From: Panagrolaimus kolymaensis
Lineage: Eukaryota; Nematoda; Chromadorea; Rhabditida; Panagrolaimidae
DNA: 64,000 nucleotides
Assembly (NCBI GenBank): GCA_028622995.1
Contig: JAJQJQ010000002.1
Location: 5,766,001-5,830,000, forward strand
Direction of reading: 5' to 3'
Position 1 is the stretch's first letter. Every line of letters begins with the position of its first letter. The translations under genes and the position numbers were made by a program. The notes under the pieces were generated by a model that saw nothing but the letters and a program-made list of their open reading frames with translations, made no database searches and was not told the origin of the DNA. This document shows positions 40,075 through 50,417 of the stretch, in pieces.

Positions 40075-43000
40075 TTACAATTCGCCACCCAATAAAGCAA
40101 TTTCTTCTTTCTTTTCATCCACTGCATCTCTCAAAACACATCTGGCATTAAAAATAATTTTTTCAGCTAAATTTTTTCGTAATCTTCCATTAAAGATTTC
40201 ACGTAGTTCAGCAACTCTAGTTCTCGAAATAGCGCCAATTGTATTAAATTTAGTTTTATTCAAAGCAAATGCCATCGATCGAGTTATTCCATCAACGGTC
40301 ATAAGTTGGGCAATTTCTTCATTTCCTGCACTTCTCATATAATTTACCAAATCAGGCAATAACCCTTTTAAAGGCCACATTACACTTACATGCTAAAAAA
40401 ACGCGTTCATTAAAAAGTGTGTTAAAAAATTTTAAAAACAAACTTCTGAAAATCTTCCTAAAGCTTGAGCTCGATGACACATACTTTCATAAGTTTGTTG
40501 AATCCATCCAACGGCAACTTTAAAAGTTTTAGCATTGTCATAAATACTTGTCATACCATATTTACACAAACGATAAACGAGAAGAGCAGTGTAAAGTCTC
40601 ATTTCTATATCTGAAGGAGGTATATGATCCCTTTGATGGTGATATATCGTTTTTTCAACATCTTTTGGATCTCCAAACATTCTTTGATCACAACTTTCTA
40701 ATTTGAGGTATTGTCGACGGTACACTTCCCAATCCACCGTAACTCTAATATCAAATGGAACACAAATGTAAAGAATGGAAAATCGAGTTTTAAAGGAAAT
40801 TCCTCGATCAAAATGATTCAAAAAATGATTAACAAGTTCAGGAATTTCTTTGGGTGTTAAACCTGAATGAAATTTGCCTCGTCCATATAATGCTAATCCA
40901 TATTCATCCTTTAAAAATGTGCAATTAATTTAGTCACTTTTTTATTAGAAAAGCTTACTTCCGAAGGACGAATTAAAAATTCAGTTTTCACAAGTTTATC
41001 CAAACTTTCTGCTAATAATTCTTCAATGTTTTCATTTTGAAGGGCAAATAAGGTTGATTGTAAAATGGTTTTTAATTTATCTAATTTTGTAAACTAAAAA
41101 TAAATGTTTTAATAAACTCTATGATTGTTTAAAGTAAAAAAAACCTACTCCTAGCCCAATAAGATCTAAAATAAAAGCTTCGAGTTGTTCTCCAATTTGA
41201 GATTGGCAATTTGGAATAGGTTCATCAACAATTATTTTCATCTATAAATTTTTTATTTTGTACTTTCACCTACCGCAAAAATAATAACTTACAACTTTTT
41301 CACGTCCTTCATTTGCAATAACATAACATTCACCAATATCATCAAACCCCGCACGTCCGGCTCTACCAGCCATTTGGAGAAATTGTGATTTAGTCATAAA
41401 AGCTGTACCAATTTTGGGTGAACGAATTATAACTCGCCGAGCTGGAAGATTGACTCCAGCAGCAAGAGTGGAAGTTGCGCAAACTATTGAAATGGCACCA
41501 CTCTATAATAATTAAATCTAATAAAATATTTAGTAATAATAGGATAAAATTACATGAAATGCAGCTTCAACAGCTTGTCTCTCACTTGTCATGAGACCAG
41601 CATGATGATAGGCAATTCCAACTCTAATACCATTTTTAAGGTTTTGTGCAGCTTGATTATCCGTTTCAGCTTTTAATTCTTCTACAATGTTTAGTCGTTC
41701 TTGAGATTTATGAATTTTCATTTCTCTGAAAATATTTTTTATCTTACTTTGAAACGCTTGTACAATTCATACTTTGAAACTTTGTTACATAATAAATTGC
41801 ACAAATTTTCGCATGCAATTCGAGTATTACAAAATATTAAAACTGAATGTTTAGGAACAATTTCAAGTGCAAGTTCAATCACACCATCAGGATCACTTGG
41901 ATCATTCTAAAAAAAATTGGTTCGAATAAAATCAAAAATGTATTTTATGCTTACTCCTGTAAGATTTCGTTCAAGAGTAATAATTCCATCATCTTTAACT
42001 TTAGAAACAACTTTTCCACATGCTATATATTGTTTTAATTCCACAGGTCGAGTAGAATTATGATAATGGAAACCACCAAGAAATTTTGCAACTTGATCTG
42101 CATTTCCGATGGTAGCACTCATAGCAACGATTTGGCCTCGACATGCTGCAGCATATTTAGAAATTAAACATTCAAGATTTGCTCCTCTTCCTGATTCACC
42201 TATCATGTGAACCTAAAAATTATGGGGTTAAGTAATATTCCAATAACAAGCGAGAAGCAAATACTAACCTCATCAAGAACAAGCAATCCAATAGTTCGAA
42301 GTTGATTTTTTTCCATTAATGCATTAATTAATGCACTTGCTTTTTCAATGGTGCAAACAAATAACGAACGATGATCTTGCCGCTTAATAGGTGGAATTCG
42401 ACCTTTATGAGCTGCATATTCTTCTATTCGAACTCCAAATGTATCGGCTAAAGCTTTAAATGCAAAGATCTGAAACATGTGTGGTAAAGAATCGCTTTTG
42501 AACTTCAAATTATATAACCTTTTCTTGAACCAATGCAACTAAAGGTAAAACAAAAATAGCGCTGCAATTTCTATTAAAAATTTCACGAAGCATTAATATT
42601 TCAGCAATCAAAGTTTTTCCACCGCCTGTTTGAGCTGTAAGTAAAGCATTTTCACCTCGAACAATTCTTGGGTCATTTAGGAATTCTTCCTGCCATGCTA
42701 AAAATATATTTAAAAGTTTTTATATCTAATTTTACAAAAAAACTAACGGTAAAGTTTATCAATATTTCGAACTTTTTTGTACTCATTTAGTTGACTTTGT
42801 GATAAACCACTCAAACCGCTATTATTTTCAGCGGTGAAAAAGCAACTTCGTGGACTTCCAAGATATTTCTTTTGAGAAATAATACCGCCTAAAAATATAA
42901 AATGATATATTCAAAAATATTATAAAAATTAAACTAACTTTTTTGTGTTGATGCATTACTTCCTATTCCTGAATCCAATGACTCCGATGCTACTCTTTTT

Positions 43001-43237
43001 AAAGCTCGATTTTGCTGAATTCTTTCAAGAATATTTGAAGCACATTCGAGCACCATCTTCTGAAAAGTCCAATCTTAAATTTTTTTTCAACAATTATTAA
43101 TACCGCCGCTTTCTGGCTTTGCGTCACAATTTTAAGGAAGGTTTGAATAACTAAATATGCTGCTGCATCGATAGAAAATGGATCATGAATAGCAAAGAAT
43201 GAAAGAAGCTGATTTGGAAAGGGGAATAATATCACAG
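40075..43237 (-). CDS. helq-1: DNA repair helicase HELQ (superfamily 2, Hel308 type)
   Basis: Minus-strand exons from about 43237 to the stop at 40075. Motifs: Walker [36 protein letters not shown], which closely resembles the HELQ-specific stretch; motif [18 protein letters not shown]; motif [16 protein letters not shown]; the VAYHHAGL segment; and the motif VI region [18 protein letters not shown]. The C-terminal helical and HhH-like part follows ([20 protein letters not shown]). No polymerase domain follows, which separates it from POLQ. HELQ unwinds forked DNA and helps crosslink repair and RAD51 turnover. The 5' end is uncertain: an exon reading [20 protein letters not shown] joins [14 protein letters not shown] in frame, but its own start was not found. 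Confidence 0.88.
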
Positions 43238-46200
43238 CTAAAGAAAATGCTTTGATTCCGTAAATAAACAAACAAAAAAATGTATATGCTTTCCTATTAT
43301 TGTTGTTTGTAAGTAAACAATTTTCTTTGAACTTGTTGTTAATGTATTTGACCTCAGAAATACAGGAAAAATAACTTCGAGAAAAATATTTGTTAGTTGC
43401 CAATTGCAAAACAATCGACAAAAATATCCATTTCCAGTAAATAATTTTTTGTTAAAGAAAAGGTACCGAAAGTGATTGAAAAGGATAAAATGTTTAAAGT
43501 ATAGACATTGCTTTAGGAAGGATTGTTTGTATCCATAAGTTTTGACTGCCTTGTAATCATCGAAGCTTTGCTTTTAGGAAATCACTTTGCTTAATTGTTA
43601 AATAATCTTTGCTTGTAATTTCGTTTTTTGAGTACTGATTCGTATTAGTGATCGGAAATTTTATAAAGCCTAATTTTTTTAAAGCAAAATATATTTTTTA
43701 TTATTTAAAGCTCATTTTAAAGAAAAAGAGGTATTTTGAAGGAATTCACCTTCCTTCTTCGATTTTTTTACAACAATTATCGGCACGCGTCTACCTACTC
43801 CTTTCAATTTTTAAGGTTGTTGGTTGGCGTCAAAAACCGATTATCTAAGAAAAGAGCAGCATCGTCATTTTTTCTTCCCTTCTTTTCAAATGTTTCTAAA
43901 TTATTCCATCACATTATTCTTTTACTTCACGTTTTTCTTCATTTCTTCGAACTTCAATTATAAATGACAAACATTTCCAAAATATGAATTAAAAGTAACT
44001 CAAAATTCTGAGGTCGATTAGATGAGCTAATTGAAAAAAATATGATGAAAAAGGTCAAGGAAGCGTGAATTGCAAAATTATTATTATTGTGAAATGAATT
44101 TACTGTAATTTGTTATTGAAATCAAGAAATTTTGTAGAAATAAAAGCATTATTGAAAAAAAATCTTTGTGTACCATATGGTCGTGTTTCAAATATCATCA
44201 GTATTTATGGTGCCTTTTTTCCTCCATTCTCGTCATCATCATAATCATCAAATCATAATAACAAAAATCATTCACATTTTTAAATTGTTTTCGATCAATT
44301 TACCTGGTTTTATTATTTCCGGGCAATGAGCTCTCCTCTAGTGGCATCCCGCAGATGTTATTTTTTTTCTTTTCAACAAAAAGGCTAATCTCGGCCAAGT
44401 CTCGATTTTAGAAATAAAAATAATAATTGCTTTTGATTGTCTTGCGCAATGTTTTGGCAATAAACCTTTATCGTTATTTCTTATTTTTTTGGAAAGATTT
44501 TAAAATTTGATATGAGTGACAAGAAATGATTGCAGCAGAAGCAAATGCCATCATAATAATAATTTGTCCGCAAATGACTTTCTGACACCTGTTGTCACAA
44601 GAAAGCGTCAAAAAAATTTTCAAGAGAAAAAAAACAGTCCTTGAAAATAACAAACAAATGGAAGAAAAGCCCTAAAAAGAATTTCCTCAATGTTATATTC
44701 CGGCCAAAAGCGATGAAAACTGTAATCAATCAAGAATAGTGACAGAAGCGCCGATTACAAAGCAAATCTTCAATTTGCGTGCAAGAATTATTGACATGGC
44801 TGCTCTTATTTAAAAAAAAAGAAGCTTTAATGTACATTAAAAAGGCGCATCTCTATTTGTTTGCGTGTTTTTAAAAGCTTGTTTTTAGCTCCTTTTTTGT
44901 TTTGCTAGAAGTCTAATGATTGTTTGATTAATGCTTGCAAAGTTACTGTAACTAATTTTCCCTCGATTTCATTATCGTCCAAAAATGGTCATAATGCATT
45001 AATAAATTGTTTGTTTTTGGTAAAAACTTTATTATTATTACTTTGTCATTATTGTTGGAAATTTCCAAAATAAAAAAAGCTACGTTCAGCTTCCCCTAAT
45101 TTATATAAAACTTTCCTTTCTTTCTTTTTTCTTCTTCTGAAATCCTTAGGTTTCATTTTTTTTTCTTAATGACACTAATCCCCTTACAAACAGATAATTA
45201 TAATCGCTCAACCATCATGATTTTTTCTCTTTTTTATTGTCTAAAAAATGTTACCTGAAAAAGATGGAATTAATCTCATTGTTCTAATGATGAGTGTATG
45301 ATCGCTCTAACAGGTCACCGGAAATATATATATTTTTTGACTCTGACGAAAAGAAATGACCGGATGGAATGGGCGCTAAACTTTCGTTAAAAAAACGGGT
45401 TTCGAATAAAAAAGAGGCAAACGAGAGATAATAGAGACTGACTCCGTTATTAACCCATGATTTAAAAAAGATAATTACCATAGTTGTTTTTGTATATAAA
45501 ACAAAAAGATTTTTGGAAACAAAGAAATAAAAATATTATTGGGTGAAAAGGTTTTCAACCGTGTAAGAATGAACGATGCATTAAAAACTCCATACAGTAA
45601 TTTAAGAAAAAGGCAGCATTAAATTATATTACTCCAAAGATTTAAATTTTAAAGATTTCAAAAACAGATTGCTACAACAATTCAAATACGATAGTTCTCA
45701 TCATTTTAATAACGGTCTTAATGAAGCATCATAAACCGTTCCATTTATCCACCTGTCGCATTTCTTTGTGTTTTTTTTATTAGCACTAATTGAAAAAATA
45801 ATGCGAAAAGAAGCGTTCCCATGCTTCATTTCCCTTTTTTCCTTAAAGTATTTCTCGCTTTTAACAGGCAAAAAAACCTGTCGACATATGGATGCGTTGC
45901 TCGCTCATCATATTTTTTTCTTTTGAGTTTTAATTGAATTCAATTAATTAATGAACAATGCTTTTTAATGTCAGTTTTTTTGAACGTTAAAAAATATGTT
46001 AGAAAATAATAATAATAAGAATAATTTAATGCCTGCCATTGCTACTATTGTTACTTGATGACAGACGAGTGGCATTAATCGATGGCCTTGAAAAGGAAAT
46101 TTCATGAAAATTACAATAGAGATCAATTTATTTTTTTCGTTTCTATTTTCCAAACAAAAGTTTTTAATAAAAATGATTTAAAGCAAATAAGTGGTTAATT

Positions 46201-46541
46201 TAAAAAAAAGTGGTACAATACAATACATACGTCGAAAGAGATGAATGACAATAATAAAAATTCTGTGACATCCAAAAAGAAAATCAAAAATGTAGCTAAA
46301 AAATTGCTTTTCGAATGATTACTATTATAGTTGTCATAAAGATATGACAAAATATCATATCATCTTTCAACAAATGAAACTTGTTTTAAACTTATTAGTT
46401 ACCAAAAAAAAATTTTTTTAAATTAAAATAAAAAAGGCTGATCTTAGAAGATTACAAAAAAAAACAATAAAGCTAGAAAAAAGAACTTTGCACATATCTA
46501 ATTTTTCAACATTTACTTTTACCAAAGCTATAAATAATTAC
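43238..46541. other. Gene-poor region between HELQ and the BarH exon
   Basis: About 3.3 kb, AT-rich. It holds the HELQ upstream region, where an unassigned first exon may lie between 43238 and 43440, and the 3' flank of the BarH gene. Open frames are short and T/A-biased. No transposon ends, tRNA or other RNA gene recognised. Confidence 0.5.
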
Positions 46542-46950
46542 TCATTCTTTCTTAAAACTTTTTTCATCATTGGTTTCAGATTCATATGATTCTTGTGGAG
46601 GTGAAACGCTTTCACTTTTAACATTTTTAGAGCTATTTGGGGATTGACTCATTTCATGAGTCATGTTTGAAGAAGAAAAATTAGCAGAAGTAAAGCTGCT
46701 GCCATTGTGAGCCGATGAGGATGTTGGAGGCATCATTCCAGGAGGAAACATCATCGCAAATCCTGTTCCATTGGGGCCTAAACCAGGTTGAATAATTCCT
46801 GCTTGACATAATCGTTGTTGAGCAAAGGCATGATTTGCAAGATATTGGGTCCAATATGGATTTGTTCGTAGCAAATTTTGTACCGCAGCCATATTTGATG
46901 CTTCATGAAGTAAATCAACACCTACAGCAGCTTGTCGCTTCCATTTCGTC
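46542..46950 (-). CDS. Last exon of a BarH-type homeobox gene (CEH-30/CEH-31 like)
   Basis: An acceptor TTTGTAG at 46951 is followed by a split Arg codon and [20 protein letters not shown], then [22 protein letters not shown] and a Ser/Asn/Met-rich tail ending SFKKE. RTKWKRQ is the end of homeodomain helix 3, and the following AAVG-LL-EA-N-AA block is specific to BarH proteins. BarH factors fix sensory neuron identity and, in C. elegans, protect male CEM neurons from death. The rest of the homeodomain must lie upstream, at higher coordinates, in other exons, but I could not find it before the next gene or elsewhere in the window. Confidence 0.82.
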
Positions 46951-47810
46951 CTACAAATTTTTTATTTTAATTATACTTTAAAAACTATTATTCACTAATT
47001 AATCTCTCATAAGTAATTCTTTCAGTAAAAAAAGATAATTAACTTTTGTTTCTTATTTTTTAGTTAGTAGAGTAAAACTCTTAAAAAATTCCGTTTGATC
47101 GCGTGTCTAATGATCGACAATTATTCTTTTTCCATCTATAAAAAAGAAGAGGGATGTAAAGTCGAAATTAATCCGAAAACAAGTGTCAGCCGTTGTGGTT
47201 GCAAAGAAATTAGTTGTCGGAAACTCTTTTTTGTGGTTTTTTGAAACTGAAATGACTATTTTTTTCAGAGTCAAATTTCATTTTGGGTTCTTTGAAATAA
47301 TAAAAAGAGAATGGTCAAGCTGCTGTTTCGCATATAGAAGTAGAAGGATGTATAGGTGTAGAAAAAGTTCCAAATAAGGGGAAGAATCCTATGAACAAGA
47401 AGAAGGATCCAAAGAAGGGGAAGGACCCAACGATGAAGAAGGATATAAACGATTCAAAAATGCTATAGGATTGTAGATACAAGACGAGCATCTCTTAATA
47501 ATTTTAAATTAAAACAGAAAAGCTGTTGTTGCTATGCCAAACAAAAAGATGTTAAGGTTTTTAACATCTGAAGGGTGTTATGAATTCATTATTCTTTTTA
47601 GTTGATAAAAGTTAGAGCTTTAAAAGTGTAATGAACTGCTTTTATTTTTGGAATCATTGTTAGCCATTCGAATTTTATTATTATTAAAAAACAGACAAGC
47701 AGAGAGCCCCCGAAGGGAGGCAAACCTGCTTGTTAAAGAAATAATAAATTATAATAAATAATCTTAAACAAACAAATAAACATTACAAAGCCAATACAAG
47801 CTTCGTGATG
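46951..47810. other. Spacer or intron between BarH last exon and hpo-8, with purine-rich block and hairpin
   Basis: About 860 bases. Plus-strand 47339-47450 is purine-rich, made of degenerate GAAGAAGGA and AAAGAAGGGG units, and is GC-richer than its flanks. A short inverted repeat, ACAAGCAG at 47695-47702 with CTGCTTGT at 47726-47733, encloses a GC-rich loop. No homeodomain exon is visible here on minus. Confidence 0.5.
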
Positions 47811-49328
47811 TTATAGTTGTTTCTTGTTTTTGTTTGCAAATTTCTTGGTTCGTTGACGTCGCATATGAGTGAGCAAAGTGTATGCAACTAAAAAATGTCC
47901 ATTAAGATTTAAAGGTATTAGAAATGGCTAACTTACTTTTAGGAAACACCGTAGTCACAAAAATAGCGAGAAAAATGCCGAAGTTGAAAGAAAAATTGAG
48001 TGAATTAGGAAGACCAATGGACCATTTCCCACTTTCATAATAATAAGGGATTGAGCGAATAATTGAAATTGCTTCAAGCACAAGTCCAGATGGATAAAGA
48101 ACAATCCATATTGTATAGCGTAACCAAGTAAGGATATAAAGTTCAATACCAAGAGCAGATACAGCATAATATGGATATCTAAACTGTTCTACCAAAAAGT
48201 ACACGAACATTAACAAAAAAGTTGACGTTGAATCGTGGAGAATAGGGCAATTATCTATTATTGCAAACATAACCAATCGACCTGTGACTTGAATAATACC
48301 AGTAGACCATCCAGATTTTGTAATGCCAAAAAAACCATGAAGAACATCGATGTATTGTAAAGCTGTACATGCATAAAATCCCAAGCGACGATCTTGCCAA
48401 AATGATTTGAAGTATACTAAAAACAACAAAGATCGATCTTAAAAAGGAAAGAAGCAGCTATGTTAAACTTACAAGAACCTTTTGAATGATATCCAGAAGT
48501 TAAACATGCAAGAATATAAAAATGAGCAAGGAACATAAGAATATTGAAAGCAAAAATATAAAATGCCATCACTGAAAAACTTTTCATTTTCTCGTGTATA
48601 AAAACATAAAACAACGGTTTTTGATAAACGATGTTTTCATTGATTACAACTTTTGTAGTCATTAATAAAAAGAGCATATTTTTGCAGGTACATGTTATAA
48701 AACTTACAGAAATCCATTGAGAATTTTTCACTGCTGTTTTTTTCAGGGAGTGTACCACCATATCTTTTAGCCCATTCTTTAATTTTATCTTCTGATGACT
48801 AAAAAATATCATCTTTATGTATGAATAATTAAAAGCAGAACATACAATTAAATCTTCATCCGCCGCTTCATGATCTGATCCATCTGGATCTTTCCATCGA
48901 TTGAAGTCAAATTTTAGCCAATGTGGCCTTTTTGATTCTTGAATTAAATTTGTCCAAAATTCTGAATCAACTTTAAGCAATTCAATTTCAACTTGAGAAC
49001 CGGTCGTCTTCAAATTTGGTTCACTCTAAAGCATTCAAAATGTTTGAGATGATAACAATAAAGGAGTACTCACTTTGACATCAGCTGCAAGATTGAGCTC
49101 AAATTGATATTGCCTTTTTCCTTGTCCACTATGTCCAGTTGCATCAAATTGAAGCTTTTTGTTGTTTAATGAAACATTTACATCCTGATAAATGAAAATA
49201 TATTCACGGGATCAAAGTATGAACTTCAAAAAAAGACTTACACTAGCATCTCTTAAATCGACTCGAAGAAAAATTTTATCATTATCTTGAGCCCAATAAA
49301 CGAAGGGTGATGGATTTGTTGTTGACAT
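47811..49328 (-). CDS. hpo-8: Very-long-chain 3-hydroxyacyl-CoA dehydratase HACD3 type (CS domain plus PTPLA domain)
   Basis: Exons run from ATG 49328 (MSTTNPSPFVYWAQDNDKIF) to the stop at 47811. Residues 1 to about 110 form a CS/p23-like domain (WAQDNDKIFLRVDLRDAS, HWLKFDFNRWKD). The rest is a multi-helix PTPLA domain with VEQFRYPYYAV, carrying the conserved Glu and Tyr, and LTWLRYTIWIVLYPSG. HACD enzymes carry out the third step of fatty acid elongation, dehydrating 3-hydroxyacyl-CoA in the ER. The C terminus ends KKQL, a dilysine KKXX signal that suits ER retrieval. Domain order matches human HACD3 (PTPLAD1) and worm HPO-8. Confidence 0.9.
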
Positions 49329-49565
49329 TTGTTAATTTTTAACATCAAAAGTTTAAATTCTAAACGAATTAATCAACGTCCAATGTTTTCAAGTTTCTAT
49401 AAACTTCAAAGAAAAAATCCACAAAATTCAAACTTGCGCATAATCCTTCGCGATGAGATTTTTGCTTACTTTTTTTTAGTCGAAGACTCGAAGATTGAAT
49501 TTTAATGTTTCAACTTTGTTTAAATTTCTGTCAAACTTATTTTTAATATTTTTTGTTCAATAAAA
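49329..49565. promoter_or_regulatory. Short bidirectional intergenic promoter region
   Basis: Only 237 bases separate the start codons of hpo-8 (minus) and the TMEM199-like gene (plus), so both promoters must sit in or beside this gap. No TATA box or named site was recognised. Confidence 0.5.
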
Positions 49566-50024
49566 ATGGCATCAATGGATGAAGATTATGCTGCTTTCTT
49601 ACAACTACATCGATCAAAAGCAATTCATCGGAAACCAGAACCTGTAATTTCTGAAGAAGCAAAGAAAGCTCTTGAAGAAAGAAAGTTAAAACTTCGCGAA
49701 GTTCAAGTAAGTTTTTTATTTCATATATAAAAATGTTTGTTATATTTATAGGAACGTAAAGCATATAATGAAATGGTTAAAAATGTTGCTGGTGAAAAAC
49801 GTTTGAAAGAAGATGAATATGGACAAATTTGGAAAGAAATGAATAAACAAGGAACTGCTGTTTTCAATACTTTGATAACTGTTGGTGGAGCTTTTACTTT
49901 TGCTTATTATGGTGCACCTATGATGGTACCAAGTTTGGATGTGACAGGGAGTGTTATTGCTGGTTTGATTCTTGGAACAATTGTCTTCATTGCCGATCTT
50001 TATTTTATTATGAAAGATATGTAA
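49566..50024 (+). CDS. TMEM199/Vma12-like V-ATPase assembly factor
   Basis: Exons 49566-49706 and 49752-50024 give 137 residues. A charged helical N terminus (ISEEAKKALEERKLKLREVQ, ERKAYNEMVKNVAG) is followed by two membrane helices (FNTLITVGGAFTFAYYGA and VIAGLILGTIVFIADLYFI), ending FIMKDM. The EYKRITRNV-type motif before the helices, and the LAELYVMV-like end of the second helix, match human TMEM199, the counterpart of yeast Vma12. This ER protein helps assemble the V0 sector of the vacuolar proton pump. It is shorter than human TMEM199 (208 residues), mainly at the N terminus. Confidence 0.8.
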
Positions 50025-50072
50025 AAATGTTTTATTATTTTGTATATTTAATGTTGTTTATCTTTTTTTTGT

Positions 50073-50078
50073 AATAAA
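50073..50078 (+). terminator. Candidate polyadenylation signal of the TMEM199-like gene
   Basis: AATAAA 49 bases after the stop codon, following a T-run. Confidence 0.5.
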
Positions 50079-50294
50079 GTATTTATGTTCACTTAATATT
50101 GTGTATGAGGCTGTAACAAAATGTAAAAACTTTTTATGATGTTTAGTAACTGCATTATTTTAGAAAAAGCTTCCCATTTATCAATTCTCAAAAGTGTGCT
50201 TTTATTCAACTTTTTTTCAATACAAATACAATAAATCTTCTTCAATCTTTTTATAAAATTTATATCCAAGGATGAAACAAAGAATCTGAAATGC

Positions 50295-50417
50295 TTATTT
50301 TAATTGCAGCAATGTAGCTATGATTCCACAAACCTGAATAAAAGGTAAAACAAAAATCCATCCAAGTACAACAGAGATTCTAACATTGTTTTCAAAAAAT
50401 AAAAATTCGCGGCAGCC
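50295..50417 (-). CDS. Tetraspanin alternative terminal exon B
   Basis: Acceptor AAATTTAG, then GCREFLFFENNVRI, a TM4 (SVVLGWIFVLPFIQVCGIIA) and the short end TLLQLK. It enters in the same phase as exon A and aligns with it across GC-x-E and the helix. It lies 146 bases further downstream. Confidence 0.72.
   Translation of the reverse strand, partial: GCREFLFFENNVRISVVLGWIFVLPFIQVCGIIATLLQLK

Noticed and set aside
47304..47468. A 55-codon plus-strand frame with KGKNP/KKKDPKKGKDP units
   Set aside because: The other forward frame over the same purine-rich block is equally open and equally repetitive, so it is best read as degenerate GAAGAAGGA repeats rather than a gene.
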